A DNA stretch of 64,000 nt from Artemia franciscana (taxonomy: Eukaryota > Arthropoda > Branchiopoda > Anostraca > Artemiidae), in contig NC_088864.1 of NCBI RefSeq assembly GCF_032884065.1, positions 18,108,409-18,172,408 on the forward strand, read 5' to 3'. Under the pieces are notes generated by a model. That model made no database searches, was not told where the DNA came from, and saw nothing but the letters and a program-made list of their open reading frames with translations. Below, in pieces: positions 49,521 to 60,529 of this stretch (positions are counted from its first letter, which is position 1; each line of letters begins with the position of its first letter). The position numbers and the translations under genes were made by a program.

Positions 49521-49825
49521 AATGTGCTATGCTAGTCCCTCGTATCCAGCTACTCTAATGGTATCAAGCCGATCATCGATTAATTATAATTGATTTTGAC
49601 TACAACCGTCCAGACATCATTATTGTAATGTAATGGTCCGGAGCACATAGGTTTTCCATTACCGGACTTGCACTTGAGTTTGGGCCTCCACATTCCAATC
49701 TGAAACCCAACACACCCACTAGGGCCCCGAGTCTTTTTTATTTTGAAAAATAAGGTTTATAGTGACGTTTTTTTAACTTAAAATTTTTTGCAATAATTTT
49801 TGTGGCTTTTCTTAACTCTTGGGGA

Positions 49826-50178
49826 CTTTTTAAAACTTAAAACGAACAGAAATTACTCCATATATAAAAGGGGCTGTTCCCTTATCAAAGCCCCGATCTT
49901 TAAGCCAAGGTTTGACTCTTTCTCTCAACTCTATATTTCAAACCAGTATAAGACTTTTAGGGGGGGTTTCTCCCTATTTTCTAAAATGAGGCAAATTTTC
50001 TCAGGCTCGTAACTTTTGACGGGGAGAACTAAACTTAATGAAACTTATATATTTAAAAACAGCATTAAAATGGAATTCTTTTGGTGTAACTTTTGGTATC
50101 AAATTTTCGTTTTTTAGAGTTTTGGTTGCTATTGAGCCGGGTCGCTCCTTACTACAGTTCGTTACCACGAACTGTTGA
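49826..50178 (-). repeat. Modular unit fragment: half of H fused to the end of A
   Basis: H starts at AAAACTTAAAACGAACAG and its loop joins module A directly (about 49950), ending CGTTACCACGAACTGTTGAC. The architecture matches the fragment at 1742-2234. Confidence 0.8.
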
Positions 50179-50626
50179 CTAATATCGACATATTCTTATT
50201 TCAATTAATTCATTTAATAGACGCTATTTTTGAAATTATGGAATATCCATAAACTAGCGTTAATGGTCCAACTTTCACAAACTGGGACTAACGAATACGG
50301 ACCAAGGCTGTCAGCTGTATTTTAAATATTATTGAAAGTTAATTCCTCAAAATTTTCATTCAGTGATTGATACGAGCGTCAAGGTGAGGCAGAATCCCTT
50401 TTTAGTAATTTGAGAACCCCTGAGAATTTATAACATTTGGAAAATTAAATAAAAATTCTTTTCTTTTATGATAAGATAAACATAATTTTATCTTGTTTAA
50501 GTTAATATCATTTTTGGGGCGTAGTTTGTAATTTTGAACGATGTATAAACTGAGGTCAATGTTCAATTTTCAGCATATTAGGATTAAAAAATACGAAAAG
50601 AGAAAAGTTACAGCCACAAAAAAAAA
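50179..50626. other. Intron sequence
   Basis: Nothing recognised. Confidence 0.4.
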
Positions 50627-50669
50627 ACGGAGTAGCATACGATAAAAAAAATCAAACAAAGTAAGTAAA

Positions 50670-50730
<61 letters not shown>

Positions 50731-50775
50731 GGAGTAGCATACGATAAAAAAATCAAACAAAGTAAGTAAACTTAG
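50627..50775 (+). repeat. 47 bp direct duplication separated by a 55 bp poly-A run
   Basis: ACGGAGTAGCATACGATAAA through AGTAAGTAAACTTA occurs at 50627-50673 and 50729-50774, with one A of difference. Between them lies an uninterrupted A tract. Confidence 0.9.
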
Positions 50776-52834
50776 TATTCAACTCAGCAATGTTGACACT
50801 AAAAACACTACACATACAGAAATTAATCACAAGGTTGCCAAAAAGAATGGACTAAGTACTAATTATTGTCGTGAGCTACTTAGTTAAGCTGTTAGGTGGT
50901 CAGATCATCCCAAGAGGTTCGTAATAAACTTTATGTGTATTTGAAACAATTAACCCTTGAGCTCTAACGATCATTTTCATCAAAATAAATGTTAAAATCA
51001 ACATTAATCAAAGAGCAAAAAAGCAGCATAAAAGCATAAATACGGTTAAATTAAATTCGTGTTTTTTTCACCAGAAGAAAAACATATAATTTCATTTGGA
51101 TAGTTACTGGGTTTTAAAAACAAGATCCTGGATTCCACAAAAGACTAATACCAAACACCCCAAACTCGTAATCTATAAAGTCTTCAACTCCTCATTCAAC
51201 AGAAAATGTAGGGCTTCCCCATTCCCTGTCCCCTGGTGTAAATCTGTGAGTGTCACATTTTCGTGTGTGTTAGGCACACTTCAACCATTCCGAACCTATT
51301 CGCTCCATAAATGTTAATCTTCCGCTATATACGGGTTGGGCTATCTGGTGTACACAATTTTTGAAAAGAGACATCACCCTGTGAAGCTTAGTATAGTTAA
51401 GAAATATCTAAGGTTAATCAATGAAAGAGCAAGGTAAAGTCAGAATCCACGACATTATACTCTTGTCGGTTTAGCTAAAGGTCGTAAACGTTTTAGTTTT
51501 GTTTTCTTAGAGAGTAATGTTATTCCTCCCGATACCCAAACTCCATTGCTCGTACATACATATGTATCTAAATTCAATCACACTATCTTTGGCATTAAAG
51601 AAAAGAACGTTTGCTTTTTGGTCTGAGTTTTTACTAAGCTAGAAATTTCCAGTTTAAATTTAAATTTTACATGGTGTAAAAATTTCCAGTTTAAAAAGGT
51701 GTAAAAAAGGTATAAAAACATGGTATAAAAACTTCCAGTTTAAATTTAAATTTTACATGGTGTAAATTTTACATATTTAAATTTTACATGATGTTCAAAA
51801 TACTTTTGCAGCAAATGTTGTCAAGGAACTCCAAATTCGTATAAATTCATCTTCATTTCGGCATCTGCTGTGAAGCAGAATCACTTCCTAGCAATTTAAA
51901 AATCTTTGAAAATATCTGAATAACAAAAAGTCCAATACAAGTTCTGTTTTTTTCCTTCTTCTATGCCAAATTGACATCATGTGGTTTGGATACTTATCAG
52001 ATCTTTAAACATGCATTCTGGGCTCCATAAAAGGCAAGTGCCAAAAAAGGGATTGAAATATTACAAACGACCCTAAAACTCCAAATTCGTAATGTACTGA
52101 ATACCAATTTGACAAATATTCAGCAGAGAATGGCATAATTTAACGTTTTGTAAAAAGCAAAAATTTAGTAAGAATCTAGGACTGCAATTTATTGCTGATT
52201 TAGAGAAAATTCATTAATGAAATGTTTCTCGTACAATACACCGTTTTATTACTTCTTGGTTTTATACAAAACATATAGCCACATGGGGGAAATCATTGAA
52301 ATCCTGATATTTCAAGAAATGATAGTTTGTATGTGAAGACTCACCCCCCGCGCTTTCACTTTCTTTTACTAGTACTCTAATCTTAGTTATATTTGTATAT
52401 GCTAATATAATAATAGACTAAAACTACATGTTCAGTTGCCCTAAACTTAACTAAGTCAATAGTTTCTTTTTCTTTTTTTTTGCCAAGAGCCCGATGTGAT
52501 CCAGAATTTAATTTTTTTTTACCTTTTTTTTCGCCATGAGCCTGATGTGATTCAGATTTATAGCCCGTTTGTCAGAAAACGAGATAATTATGTTTTGGTT
52601 TCTGCAAATGCATATATAGTTTAATATTTCAGGCAATCATGAAAAAATATTCTCTGTATGTTTTTTCCCCTAAATTTATGTTTAATTTTAGCAAATTACA
52701 AACACAAAGGTCACTCATAGCCATGTTTCTACAATGACCTAAACCAGATTTATGTGAAATAGTAGTTCAAACCTGAATTATAACCCAGTTGATGAACTCA
52801 ATGACAACGATGTAAAATATTGGCCTTTATTATT
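50776..52834. other. Intron sequence with a short-period repeat
   Basis: At 51650-51790 the elements TTTCCAGTTTAAATTTAAAT and TTTTACATGGTGTAAA repeat several times. At 52465-52560 a ~75 bp segment (GCC..GAGCC.GATGTGAT.CAG) is duplicated. No gene. Confidence 0.6.
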
Positions 52835-53895
52835 ATTAAATAAAAAAATCAAACTGAAGGTAAGGAGCAATATTAAAACTTAAAACAAACAGAAATTATT
52901 TCGAATATGAAAGGGATCACCCTTTTCTCCATACCTCGCTCTTTACACTAAATGTTGTTTATGTTCCAGTTGTTTAAGAATGACTCCTGAATCCCAAAGG
53001 CCGTTTAATTAGAATAATAAAACACCCCCCCCCCCAAAAAAAAATATACGTAATAATTTCTGTTTGTTTTAAGTTTTATGTTCCTTCTTAACTTCAGCTG
53101 GAAAAACTTGTTTTTTTATTGGATTTCTGATCGTTTTTAAATATAATGGGAAATCGGCACCCCCCTCCATAGAAGATTTACCTGCCCCATGAAAAATTCC
53201 TCCATGGAAAAGATCCTTCCACGTTATTCCCCTTCCACCAGAAAAAACTACCCTGAGAAAGGCCTGTGTGCTTCCCAATGACCAACACTATATGTAAACA
53301 ATGGACAAAGTTAATAGCTTCCAGCCCTTCCCCTGGGTGAGCGGTCAAGTCATCCTCAAAAACATAGATATTAAAACTTAACACTATGCTGAAAAATGGG
53401 TATTTCGAAATTTTGATCGGGCGACTTTGGGGAGAAATGAGCGTGGGAGGGGGTTAGTTACCCCCCAACATTTTTGGTGACTTAAAAAGGGTACTAGAAC
53501 TTTTGATTTTCAGTCAAGTAAACCCTCTCCTGATCTTCTACGATCGATTGTTCACCGCGATTACCCCTCGAAAAAAAAACAACAAAAAACAAGCATCCGT
53601 GATCTTTCTTCCGGCAAAAATGTAAATTTCCACATTTTTGAAACCTCTACAGTAGGGTTCTCTGGTATGCTGAATCTGAATCTGTCACTTTTAGTAAGAT
53701 CACTTGTTTTGTGGGTGTTCTCCCCTTTTTCAAAAAATCAGGCAAATTTTCTTATGCTCGTAAATTTTGAAGTGTACAATTAAATTTGAGAAGTTTTACA
53801 AATTTTTAATTAGCATCAAAATTCATTTGTTTTGATGTATCTATTATCAAGACTCTGTGTCTTAGAGTTTAGGTTAATATTAAGCTTCATCGCTC
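52835..53895 (-). repeat. Modular unit: reduced B then A
   Basis: The boundary motif AACTGAAGGTAAGGAGCAAT starts at 52849. B is short with a C run. A follows from about 53120 and decays at about 53895 near TAAGCTTCATCGCTCCTTAA. Confidence 0.75.
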
Positions 53896-53984
53896 CTTAA
53901 GTCAGAATAAAAAAAAAACTAGTTTTCTCAGTACTTTTGAAAAAAGCTTCTTGTTCTTCCAATTTACTATACTAAATTACCAAA

Positions 53985-54862
53985 TTTTTACTTTCAGCTG
54001 AAAAAACTTGATTTTTTATTTAATTTCTGATCGTTTTTAAATAATTCCAGGACATATGTCCCCACCTCCACGGAGAAATACCCTCCCCAAAGATATATCC
54101 TCTAGACAATTCAATCCCGATGAACATTTATCCAGGACAATTACCCCTTAACAACTCCACGCGTAAAATTGAGGCGGAAAAGAGCAAAACAAGAAATATG
54201 AAATGAATTTTATATAGAAATTGCAGTAAATTCCCCCAGTGTATAATTTCGTCTGACAAGTTCACCCCCTGGAATCTTCACCCCCCATAGAAAATTACCT
54301 CGCGAAAAAAGAAACAGAAAAGGAGGGAGAGGGACTAGTTGCCCTCCAATCTTTTTGGTCACTAAAAGGGCACTCGAACTTTTAATTTTAGTTTGAATGT
54401 ACCCTCTCACGATATTTTAGGACCAATGGGTCGACACAATCACCCCTAGAAAAAAAAAACTAAACACGCATCCGTGGTCTTTCTTCTGGCAAAAATTACA
54501 AAATTCCACATTTTTTCAGATAAAAGCTTGAAACTTCTAAAGTAAGGTTCTCTTATACGCTGAATCTAATGGCATGAATCTAATAGTTTGAATTTAATTC
54601 ATATTCTATGAATTTTAGAGGGCCCTTTTCCCCCCTTTATTCGAAATAAGGCAAATTTTCTCAGGCTCGTAACCTTTGATGGGTATGACTATACTTAATG
54701 AAACTTATGCATATGAAATTGGCATAAGAATCCAATTCTTTTGAAATATCTATTGGTATCACAATTCTGTTTTTAAAATTTCGGTTACTATTTAGCCGGG
54801 TATGAATCACCTTTGATTCATACTCTTACTTACATTTCGTTACCACAGACTGGTTGATTCCA
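53985..54862 (-). repeat. Modular unit: edge of B then A, with a small palindrome at its end
   Basis: It starts TTACTTTCAGCTGAAAAAAC. A runs to TACCACAGACTGGTTGATTC. Between AGCCGGG and the terminal motif a 22 bp palindrome (54801-54822) is present that other copies lack. Confidence 0.8.
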
Positions 54863-55551
54863 ACTCATTGGTTTTTCTCGAGAAATTCTTCGCAAGTTCT
54901 TTTTTTCTGAGAATAGCAGTCCTTCTATTCTTCTGCGGTCAAAATGATTCAATACTCATCGATTTTTTGGTTCTAAAGATACATTCAGACCTCTCAGCTA
55001 GAGGTCAAAAGGCTAGAGGTCTTCGAAAGAGGTCACAGGGCTAGTTTTGTTTGGCGTTTTACTAACAGAAAACCAAGCAAATTCGACATTGGGTAAACCT
55101 CTTTATCAAAATTAAACAAAAATTAATTTTTTCTCTTTTGTTTTGGTTGATTTATTTTCCATTCATGAACTGCAGAATAAAAGTATAACTACCATCGTAA
55201 AGGTAGTTCAATGAACACCATTAATTATCTTGATGTTAAAATTGAATAAAAATAACCAAACTTATGTTCAAATATTTACAATATTTTGGTGCGTTTTTGA
55301 ACAGACTGGTAATGCTGTGGTTTTAGTCACGTTATGCTTTTTTAAATATTCCAGTGTTGTGAACCCCCTTCAAAAATTGGTAGATAGATGCAAATATTCT
55401 AAAACCCCCTTATATTTTATAATAATTTGAGCACAATTATTTGTTTTATCAGCAGAGCATAATTTTCTCTTTATTTATTGTTTTATACATGCTTCTTTGC
55501 TTCAGAGGCAATCAATGGTATTTAGGGCAACAAGTAATAGGTAAATTTTAC
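54863..55551. other. Intron sequence next to the first visible muscle-protein exon
   Basis: No module and no gene recognised. Confidence 0.45.
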
Positions 55552-55679
55552 CTGCAAAGAATAACACCATCCCTCAAAACATCCTCATAGGGAACACCAG
55601 CTGGGAATTTTTCTCCGAGAACAGCCTCTATCCATTCTTGGGCCTGCTTATCAGCATCTGTATCACGTTTTCCTGCAAT
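55552..55679 (-). CDS. Mp20: Muscle protein 20 / transgelin-like gene, exon encoding start of calponin-homology domain (first exon seen)
   Basis: This 128 bp internal exon encodes 42 residues plus two bases. It reads IAGKRDTDADKQAQEWIEA, then continues through GEKFPAG and YEDVLRDGVILC. This is the opening of the single calponin-homology (CH) domain of arthropod muscle protein 20, calponin and transgelin proteins, which bind actin filaments in muscle. On the minus strand the acceptor is tatctatag at 55681-55680 and the donor is GTAAAA from 55551. The exon ends in AG, which joins the G of the next exon to make AGG (Arg). Family members normally start about 10-15 residues earlier, so the initiator ATG must lie in an upstream exon at higher coordinates. 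I looked for a short ATG exon with a phase-0 donor between 55680 and 64000 and found no convincing one. Confidence 0.93.
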
Positions 55680-56798
55680 CTATAGATATAAATTTTTTAT
55701 TATTGCGATGAAATTCTAAAAAAAGAATGGTTAATGTGGCTAGTAGATAATACACCGTTTTTTATTATCAATTTGTTAATAAATACATAGAATTAGTTTA
55801 TAATATATTATAATTTATGTATTAGAAATAGTGCTTTATTATTAATAAAGTATTAGTTAGATATAGTAATCTATAATAATAATGCGTTAAAATATTGCTC
55901 TGTTGCTAGTAACTAAATATGGATAAGAATAGCACTTTAGTGCTATTCTTAACAGTCCGGCAGAGCACAATCACCTGAAAAAAAAAAACAGTGCAAAGGT
56001 CTGCTAGTTTCAGGACCATATTTAATTCAAGGGTCACTTCCCCTTTCTTGAGTGCCTTGCAACAGACAGGTTTGAACCGTAGTTCCTAGAGTCTACAGGC
56101 GATGGACATTTAGATTAAAATGTTACACAGTAATTTAAACATCAAATTTCTATTCTGCAAGCAGGCCAGGATTTACCAATAGGCCCGCTAGGCCTGGGCC
56201 TAGGGGCACACAATGCCAGGGGCGCAATAAATTATCAACGAGTGATTTTTTTTTAACGTAAACTGGACTGATGTAATTTAGTGTCAATGTGACGGATTGC
56301 ACTCCGCCGCCGCGGTGCCTATTCTCAGAGCAACACGGGAATTTAAAAACTGTGTTGATATAAAAGCAACACAGGAATTCCTTCGTCACTTATAAACTGT
56401 CAAATATCTCCGAAGAATAGCAGCTCAGAGTTTGGTATTACCTCTCTCTTTCATTACCTCTGGATTCTCAGTCGTGGTATGCTCAGTGCTTCCACTATTT
56501 TCGAATTTTCGAAAAAGAAAACGGAGCGGCAAAAACGCTTGGGGCTAGAAACATCGAATCTATAAATCCGATCTTTGAGTCTGGGGATGTTTTTTAAACC
56601 TCAGTCTTCATTAAATAATATTTATGGTCGGAATACTTTATGATAGGAGCTTATCAAAATACCTTATGCTAAAAAGATTCAATTATGACTATTGTTTGAA
56701 CTTGGTAGTCATACACAAGGACACACTCAAAAGAGAGCCTGGGGATCCAATCCTCCAACACTGCAATATTTTCCATTTCTATATGCTGGTTATTCAAG
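55680..56798. other. Upstream flank with a possible hAT-like element end
   Basis: CAGGCCAGGATTTACCAATA followed by GGCCCGCTAGGCCTGGGCC (about 56161-56200) resembles the ends of hAT-type elements. On the minus strand the frame above it (56440-56520, ENSGSTEHTTTENPEVMKER) is open but unplaced. No transposase domain is visible. Confidence 0.3.
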
Positions 56799-57194
56799 TT
56801 AACTAATACGATTTGAGTTTTGTAGCCCCCCTCCAAAAAATTGCTGCATACGTGCCTCGTCCAACTTGTCATTGTTTACCCTAAAATTCCCAATGTCTCT
56901 CCTGCATTTCTCCTCACGCTCCATTACAATCTTTTTGTCATACATATTTTTACTTTCGATAGACTCTTGACATATTCTAGAACTTATTTTATTTGACGTC
57001 TTCGAATTCAAATATATTACTATTAGCTTCCAAGGCATATCGATAACAGCTTGCGATAAAATAGCATTTTCCAAGAATAAGATAAGTATTCTTTTTATAT
57101 TTGAAGCTTGAAAACTTTGACATTCGTCTTCTATTTGCCTCTCTAAAATTTCTGGTTGCCAGCTGTCTCTTGAAGAATTCTTGCGTTTAGAAGT
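56799..57194 (-). CDS. Open exon of unknown product, minus strand
   Basis: An acceptor (tgtttcttgtttag, ending 57195) opens a frame of 131 codons running to a stop at 56799. It begins TSKRKNSSRDSWQPEILERQ and continues IEDECQSFQAS, then a hydrophobic helix-like stretch (RILILFLENAILSQAVIDM). A highly charged part follows (KKIVMEREEKCRRDIGNF), ending QQFFGGGLQNSNRIS. Lys/Arg/Glu-rich composition with Cys, Trp and Met is unlike the poly-F/poly-K shadow frames elsewhere in this AT-rich window. There is no downstream donor I trust; GTATGC near 56845 is possible. It lies on the same strand upstream of the muscle-protein exons but cannot be that gene's short N-terminal exon. It could be a nested gene, a neighbouring gene or a transposon-derived frame. 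I do not recognise it. Confidence 0.35.
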   Translation of the reverse strand, partial: TSKRKNSSRDSWQPEILERQIEDECQSFQASNIKRILILFLENAILSQAVIDMPWKLIVIYLNSKTSNKISSRICQESIESKNMYDKKIVMEREEKCRRDIGNFRVNNDKLDEARMQQFFGGGLQNSNRIS

Positions 57195-57494
57195 CTAAAC
57201 AAGAAACACGGGAAAGTAAATATACTCTCTTTTTACGAATTTAACATCAACATGGAAAGGGTCCAATACATAGAGAGCGGATGTTATTACGAAGGTTTCT
57301 ACTGGCAACAAGCAGAAAAAAACGCGATATGGTATGTTAAGTATATAATACGACATGGTAAAAATGAATAACAATAAATAAGGAAGGAATGAAATACAAA
57401 AATAAAAGTTAAAAAATAATGGGGGAAGGTAAAAATAATGAGATGAAAAACTGAGCATGTGAAATAAGTCAGATCTTTTTTCTTTTTGTGTGTT

Positions 57495-57535
<41 letters not shown>

Positions 57536-57847
57536 TAAATTACATTCTTCATATGTATAACGTTAGGATATTTGTCTAAGATCAGTTAACATCCTCTTCT
57601 GGTAATCATGCGTCTTCTTATCATTTGCAGAATAAAAGAGGTCAATAGGCATAGGCATCCACAATCTTTGTTAATAATCTACCTCAAATTTTTGTTAATA
57701 CTTCCAATTCAGTTTGAAGGTAAAAATCCAGTGGTCTTAGTAGTTTTCAAATACCAGATTTTTATTAAACATATTCAAGACTCAGTGGGGAAGAGAGAAA
57801 AAGCTAGAAATTTTATCCAAAAGACCTAAATCTTCCTAAACAATCTA
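57195..57847. other. Non-coding stretch
   Basis: Contains the acceptor tract of the 57194 exon and the (TG)n run. The hydrophobic minus frame 57195-57458 is Phe/Tyr-rich noise. Confidence 0.4.
57488..57533. repeat. (TG)n microsatellite
   Basis: An interrupted TG run, with TTTG interruptions near the start. It is separate from the (TG)n at 57873-57893 inside the Helitron. Confidence 0.95.
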
Positions 57848-57897
57848 TCTATATATATAAAAATAAGTTGTCTGTGTGTGTGTGTGTGTGTGTCGAG

Positions 57898-57998
57898 TGA
57901 CGTCATGTTTGTGTGTCGACTGACGTCATGTTTGTCGACTGACGTCATTATAAGGATTGAGCTGTATGCGTCATGAAGTTGTTTGTCGACTGACGTCA
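57898..57998. repeat. Four perfect TGACGTCA octamers in the Helitron 5' region
   Basis: TGACGTCA occurs at 57898-57905, 57921-57928, 57940-57947 and 57991-57998, mostly inside a GTCGACTGACGTCATGTTT unit. The octamer is the canonical CRE/ATF site. Whether it is used or just part of the element's tandem structure is not known. Confidence 0.75.
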
Positions 57999-58018
57999 TG
58001 TTTGTCAACTGATGAAAT

Positions 58019-58232
58019 TACATACCGGGACACAAATGACGACCGGGACACAGGGAATATAAATGACAAAAATTACAGACCGGGACACCGGGACACAAAT
58101 GACGACCGGGACAGAGGGAATATAAATGACGACCGGGACACTCAAAGAGAAATTACAAACTGGGACACCGGGACACAAATGACGACCGGGACACAGGGAA
58201 TATAAATGACGACCGGGACACAGGGACACGTC
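58019..58232 (+). repeat. GACCGGGACAC minisatellite inside the Helitron
   Basis: A compound tandem array of ACCGGGACACAAATGACG and ACAGGGAATATAAATGAC units recurs at irregular spacing. Cys/Pro-rich open frames on the minus strand here are products of this repetition and not genes. Confidence 0.85.
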
Positions 58233-58249
58233 ATTAGAATAATGAGGTA

Positions 58250-58388
58250 TAGATCTGAATACGGATTGTTTTCCCATGGACAATTATATGTTGCATGTTC
58301 AAGAGTCAGTAAACCTGACAATCTATTTATATGCACAGACAATGGGACAGCGAAGAATGTTGTATATTCGCATGTTTTACGTAGCTAA
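58250..58388 (+). pseudogene. Helitron helicase C-terminal fragment
   Basis: The frame reads YGLFSHGQLYVACSRVSKPD and continues NLFICTDNGTAKNVV, ending YSHVLRS and a stop. FSHGQLYVACSRV is the Pif1-type helicase motif VI region found at the C-terminus of Helitron Rep-helicase proteins. Everything upstream in that frame is minisatellite, so only this tail of the protein survives. Confidence 0.85.
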
Positions 58389-58389
58389 A

Positions 58390-58392
<3 letters not shown>

Positions 58393-58430
<38 letters not shown>
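58393..58430. repeat. (AT)n microsatellite in the Helitron
   Basis: About 19 uninterrupted AT units lie just after the helicase relic's stop codon. Confidence 0.95.
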
Positions 58431-58432
<2 letters not shown>

Positions 58433-58589
58433 ATTCACAGGTGGGACACAGGGACACAACTACAATGGCGCGTAACTAATATGGCGCGTAACGACTTACG
58501 CGCGCGGGGGGCTTGGGGGGGGGCGCGAAGCGCCCCACCAACTAGGTGTTGGGGTGGCGCGAAGCCCCACCCCAACAGCTAGTAATAAA

Positions 58590-59130
58590 AATATACAGAC
58601 CCATTAATAGCTCACTGCAGCCCGATGCTGCCTGGGGCCAACACAGCTGTGTAGACTCCTCCTCTATCGCAATATGTTCAAAACTTCCCTCTTTACATCC
58701 TCCCAAGAAGCTTTGAATCCTTTGAATCCTTTCTTATGACCTCTTCCTACTCCCGTCGGGCATGTCATGATTTTTTTTTAGCCCTAGATGTATGGCCGAA
58801 AAGGAAGTTCTTTGACGATTTGTCATCCTTCATTAGCAAAACGTGTCCTAGCCATTTCATCAATTCTCGCATTATAGTATTAGAACATAGATGGAATCAC
58901 ATTTTTCGTACAGCTTGTGGTGAGTCCGAAACAATCAGTAGACAATTTCTCTAGAAAACATCTTGCGCATCCTCCTTTTTTCTTTCGGAGAGTCCATGTT
59001 TCTGAACCATACTTAATCGCTGTCATCCCTGTAGTTTCCAAAACTCTGATCTTGGTTCACAGATTTATCTTCCTATTCTTTCGAACTTTTTTCAGCTCTG
59101 ACAAAAAAACATCCTGGCATCGCGTATTTA
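58590..59130 (-). mobile_element. LINE 3' end (RTE/BovB-like C-terminal domain), decayed
   Basis: Minus-strand frames read KIRVLETTGMTAIKYGSETW then TLRKK (about 59060-58976). Next comes a DVFQRN-like segment, then RELMKWLGHVLLMKDDKSSK and NFLFGHTSRAKKK (58871-58770). It ends near WEDVKREVLN and a Cys-Ser-Glu-Leu tail at about 58610. YGSETWTLRKK and LGHVLLM-DD are the usual C-terminal domain of RTE/BovB-type LINE reverse transcriptases. Stops and frameshifts mark it as dead. Its 3' end is within about 10 bp of the Helitron 3' terminus. Confidence 0.75.
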
Positions 59131-60529
59131 TTTTCACTTTAATACTCACTATATATACATTTATTGTCATTAACTAATAATTGTCATACGTTCTCCTCTC
59201 TCTACACCATTATTGATAATTGTCCAGTTAACCATAAAGAAACATAGAATGATATATCAGAGCATTTTATTAGCCCCTCCCACACAAATATGGTTTCGTC
59301 TATAGTTTCTATATGTTTTTGAATAATTGGCTGCAAATTATTCTTCGTTTTGTATTTTCTTTTAGTTTGCCCCTTTACTCTCTGACCTGCTCTGCATTCT
59401 CCAAAATAACTCCTAACTACATGCCAGTACTTATAATCCCTCCATCTGTGCTTAATGCATATTTTATCACACGCTTTTCGGTTTTGGCAGTAAAGATGGA
59501 ATATACGTAGACTTCTGCATATACATAATTTTATGCTTGGGAATATTATATCTAAAAAGTTTTGACAACATCTTCTTTTACCCTTCAATACAACTAAAAC
59601 TATTACCATGCATTATTAACTGACAGAGTTCCCTTCTCACGGTATAAATATTAATTGGTACTCAATTGTTATAGTACTTATTTTAGCAGCTAAAACGTTG
59701 AATTGATTACTTTATCTCTTTTATGGGGGTCTTATTTAGCATTGCCAAACACAGCACAATGTTACTGTTTTTGGTACAGTTTAGAGGTCCTGGTACAATG
59801 CGGTACATTTGGGAATGTTTTGGTAGAATCAAATTTTTCGGTACATTTTGATTATAATTATTCCTTTCTGACTTGGATATCAGCTCAAGTTTTACTTTAT
59901 CGAAAATTTTCTTTTCGCTGCGGCAAACTTTTAACCTGCTGGTCAGATGGCACAAATCAATCTCTTCAGTCAGAAAACTGGCACAGTTCATTACAAAATA
60001 TTTTATATAAGTGTTCTAAAGGGTTCTATACAGGAAAAACCATAATTATTTGGTAACACGAGAAAGAAAGATGCTTTTTTAAATTGAACCCAGGTGCCTG
60101 AATTAAGAACTCCATAATTTCGGATTGTATTTCGTTTGGTGTTCAAATTAGAAAGCGCATAGTAAAGAGCGAGGACAATCTCAGAACGACGATAAGCAAA
60201 TTTAGAAACTATGAAGAGCAAGAAAATGAATGGTGAATAAATTCTGATTCCAAGCATAAAACCTAAATAAAAACTTAGCACGGTTTTATTAAATGAAGCG
60301 GAATTCGCTTTATTATATTCTGATAATCTACTGACAACTTCTTGAATAAATGTTAGAGTTTGATAATAACTATACTAGTGCACTCAGCGTATCAAGAAGC
60401 ACTGTGTTCAACTTCTCAAAATGCTCAGCGCTCAGTGCTCGATTCTCAGTTCTCAGCTCCAGTAATTGAACTAAAATTCTGGATGACTTTCAGTCTTTCA
60501 GTTTATTAAATACAAAATCAAGTTTATTA
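59131..60529. other. Non-coding stretch with one long unassigned frame
   Basis: The minus frame 59202-59609 (135 codons, Cys-, Arg- and Lys-rich; KACDKICIKHRWRDYKYW) is the only notable frame. It follows the LINE on the same strand but does not match that LINE's upstream protein as I know it. Function unknown. Confidence 0.3.

Larger units (their letters stand above)
57848..58582 (+). mobile_element. Short Helitron with both termini and a helicase C-terminal relic
   Basis: The 5' end is TCTATATATATAAAAATAAG, preceded by A. The 3' end is CTAG, followed by T, so the element sits between A and T as Helitrons do. Just before CTAG is a strong GC-rich hairpin (58548-58576), GTTGGGGTGG paired with CCACCCCAAC around GCGAAG-type bases. 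Inside are four TGACGTCA octamers, a GACCGGGACAC minisatellite, a helicase relic and an (AT)n run. At 735 bp it is far too short to be autonomous, and no Rep domain is visible. It is a deletion derivative. Confidence 0.85.

Noticed and set aside
58005-58342. Cys/Pro-rich minus-strand frames with repeated CPGRHLCPG
   Set aside because: They are a translation of the Helitron minisatellite, not a gene.
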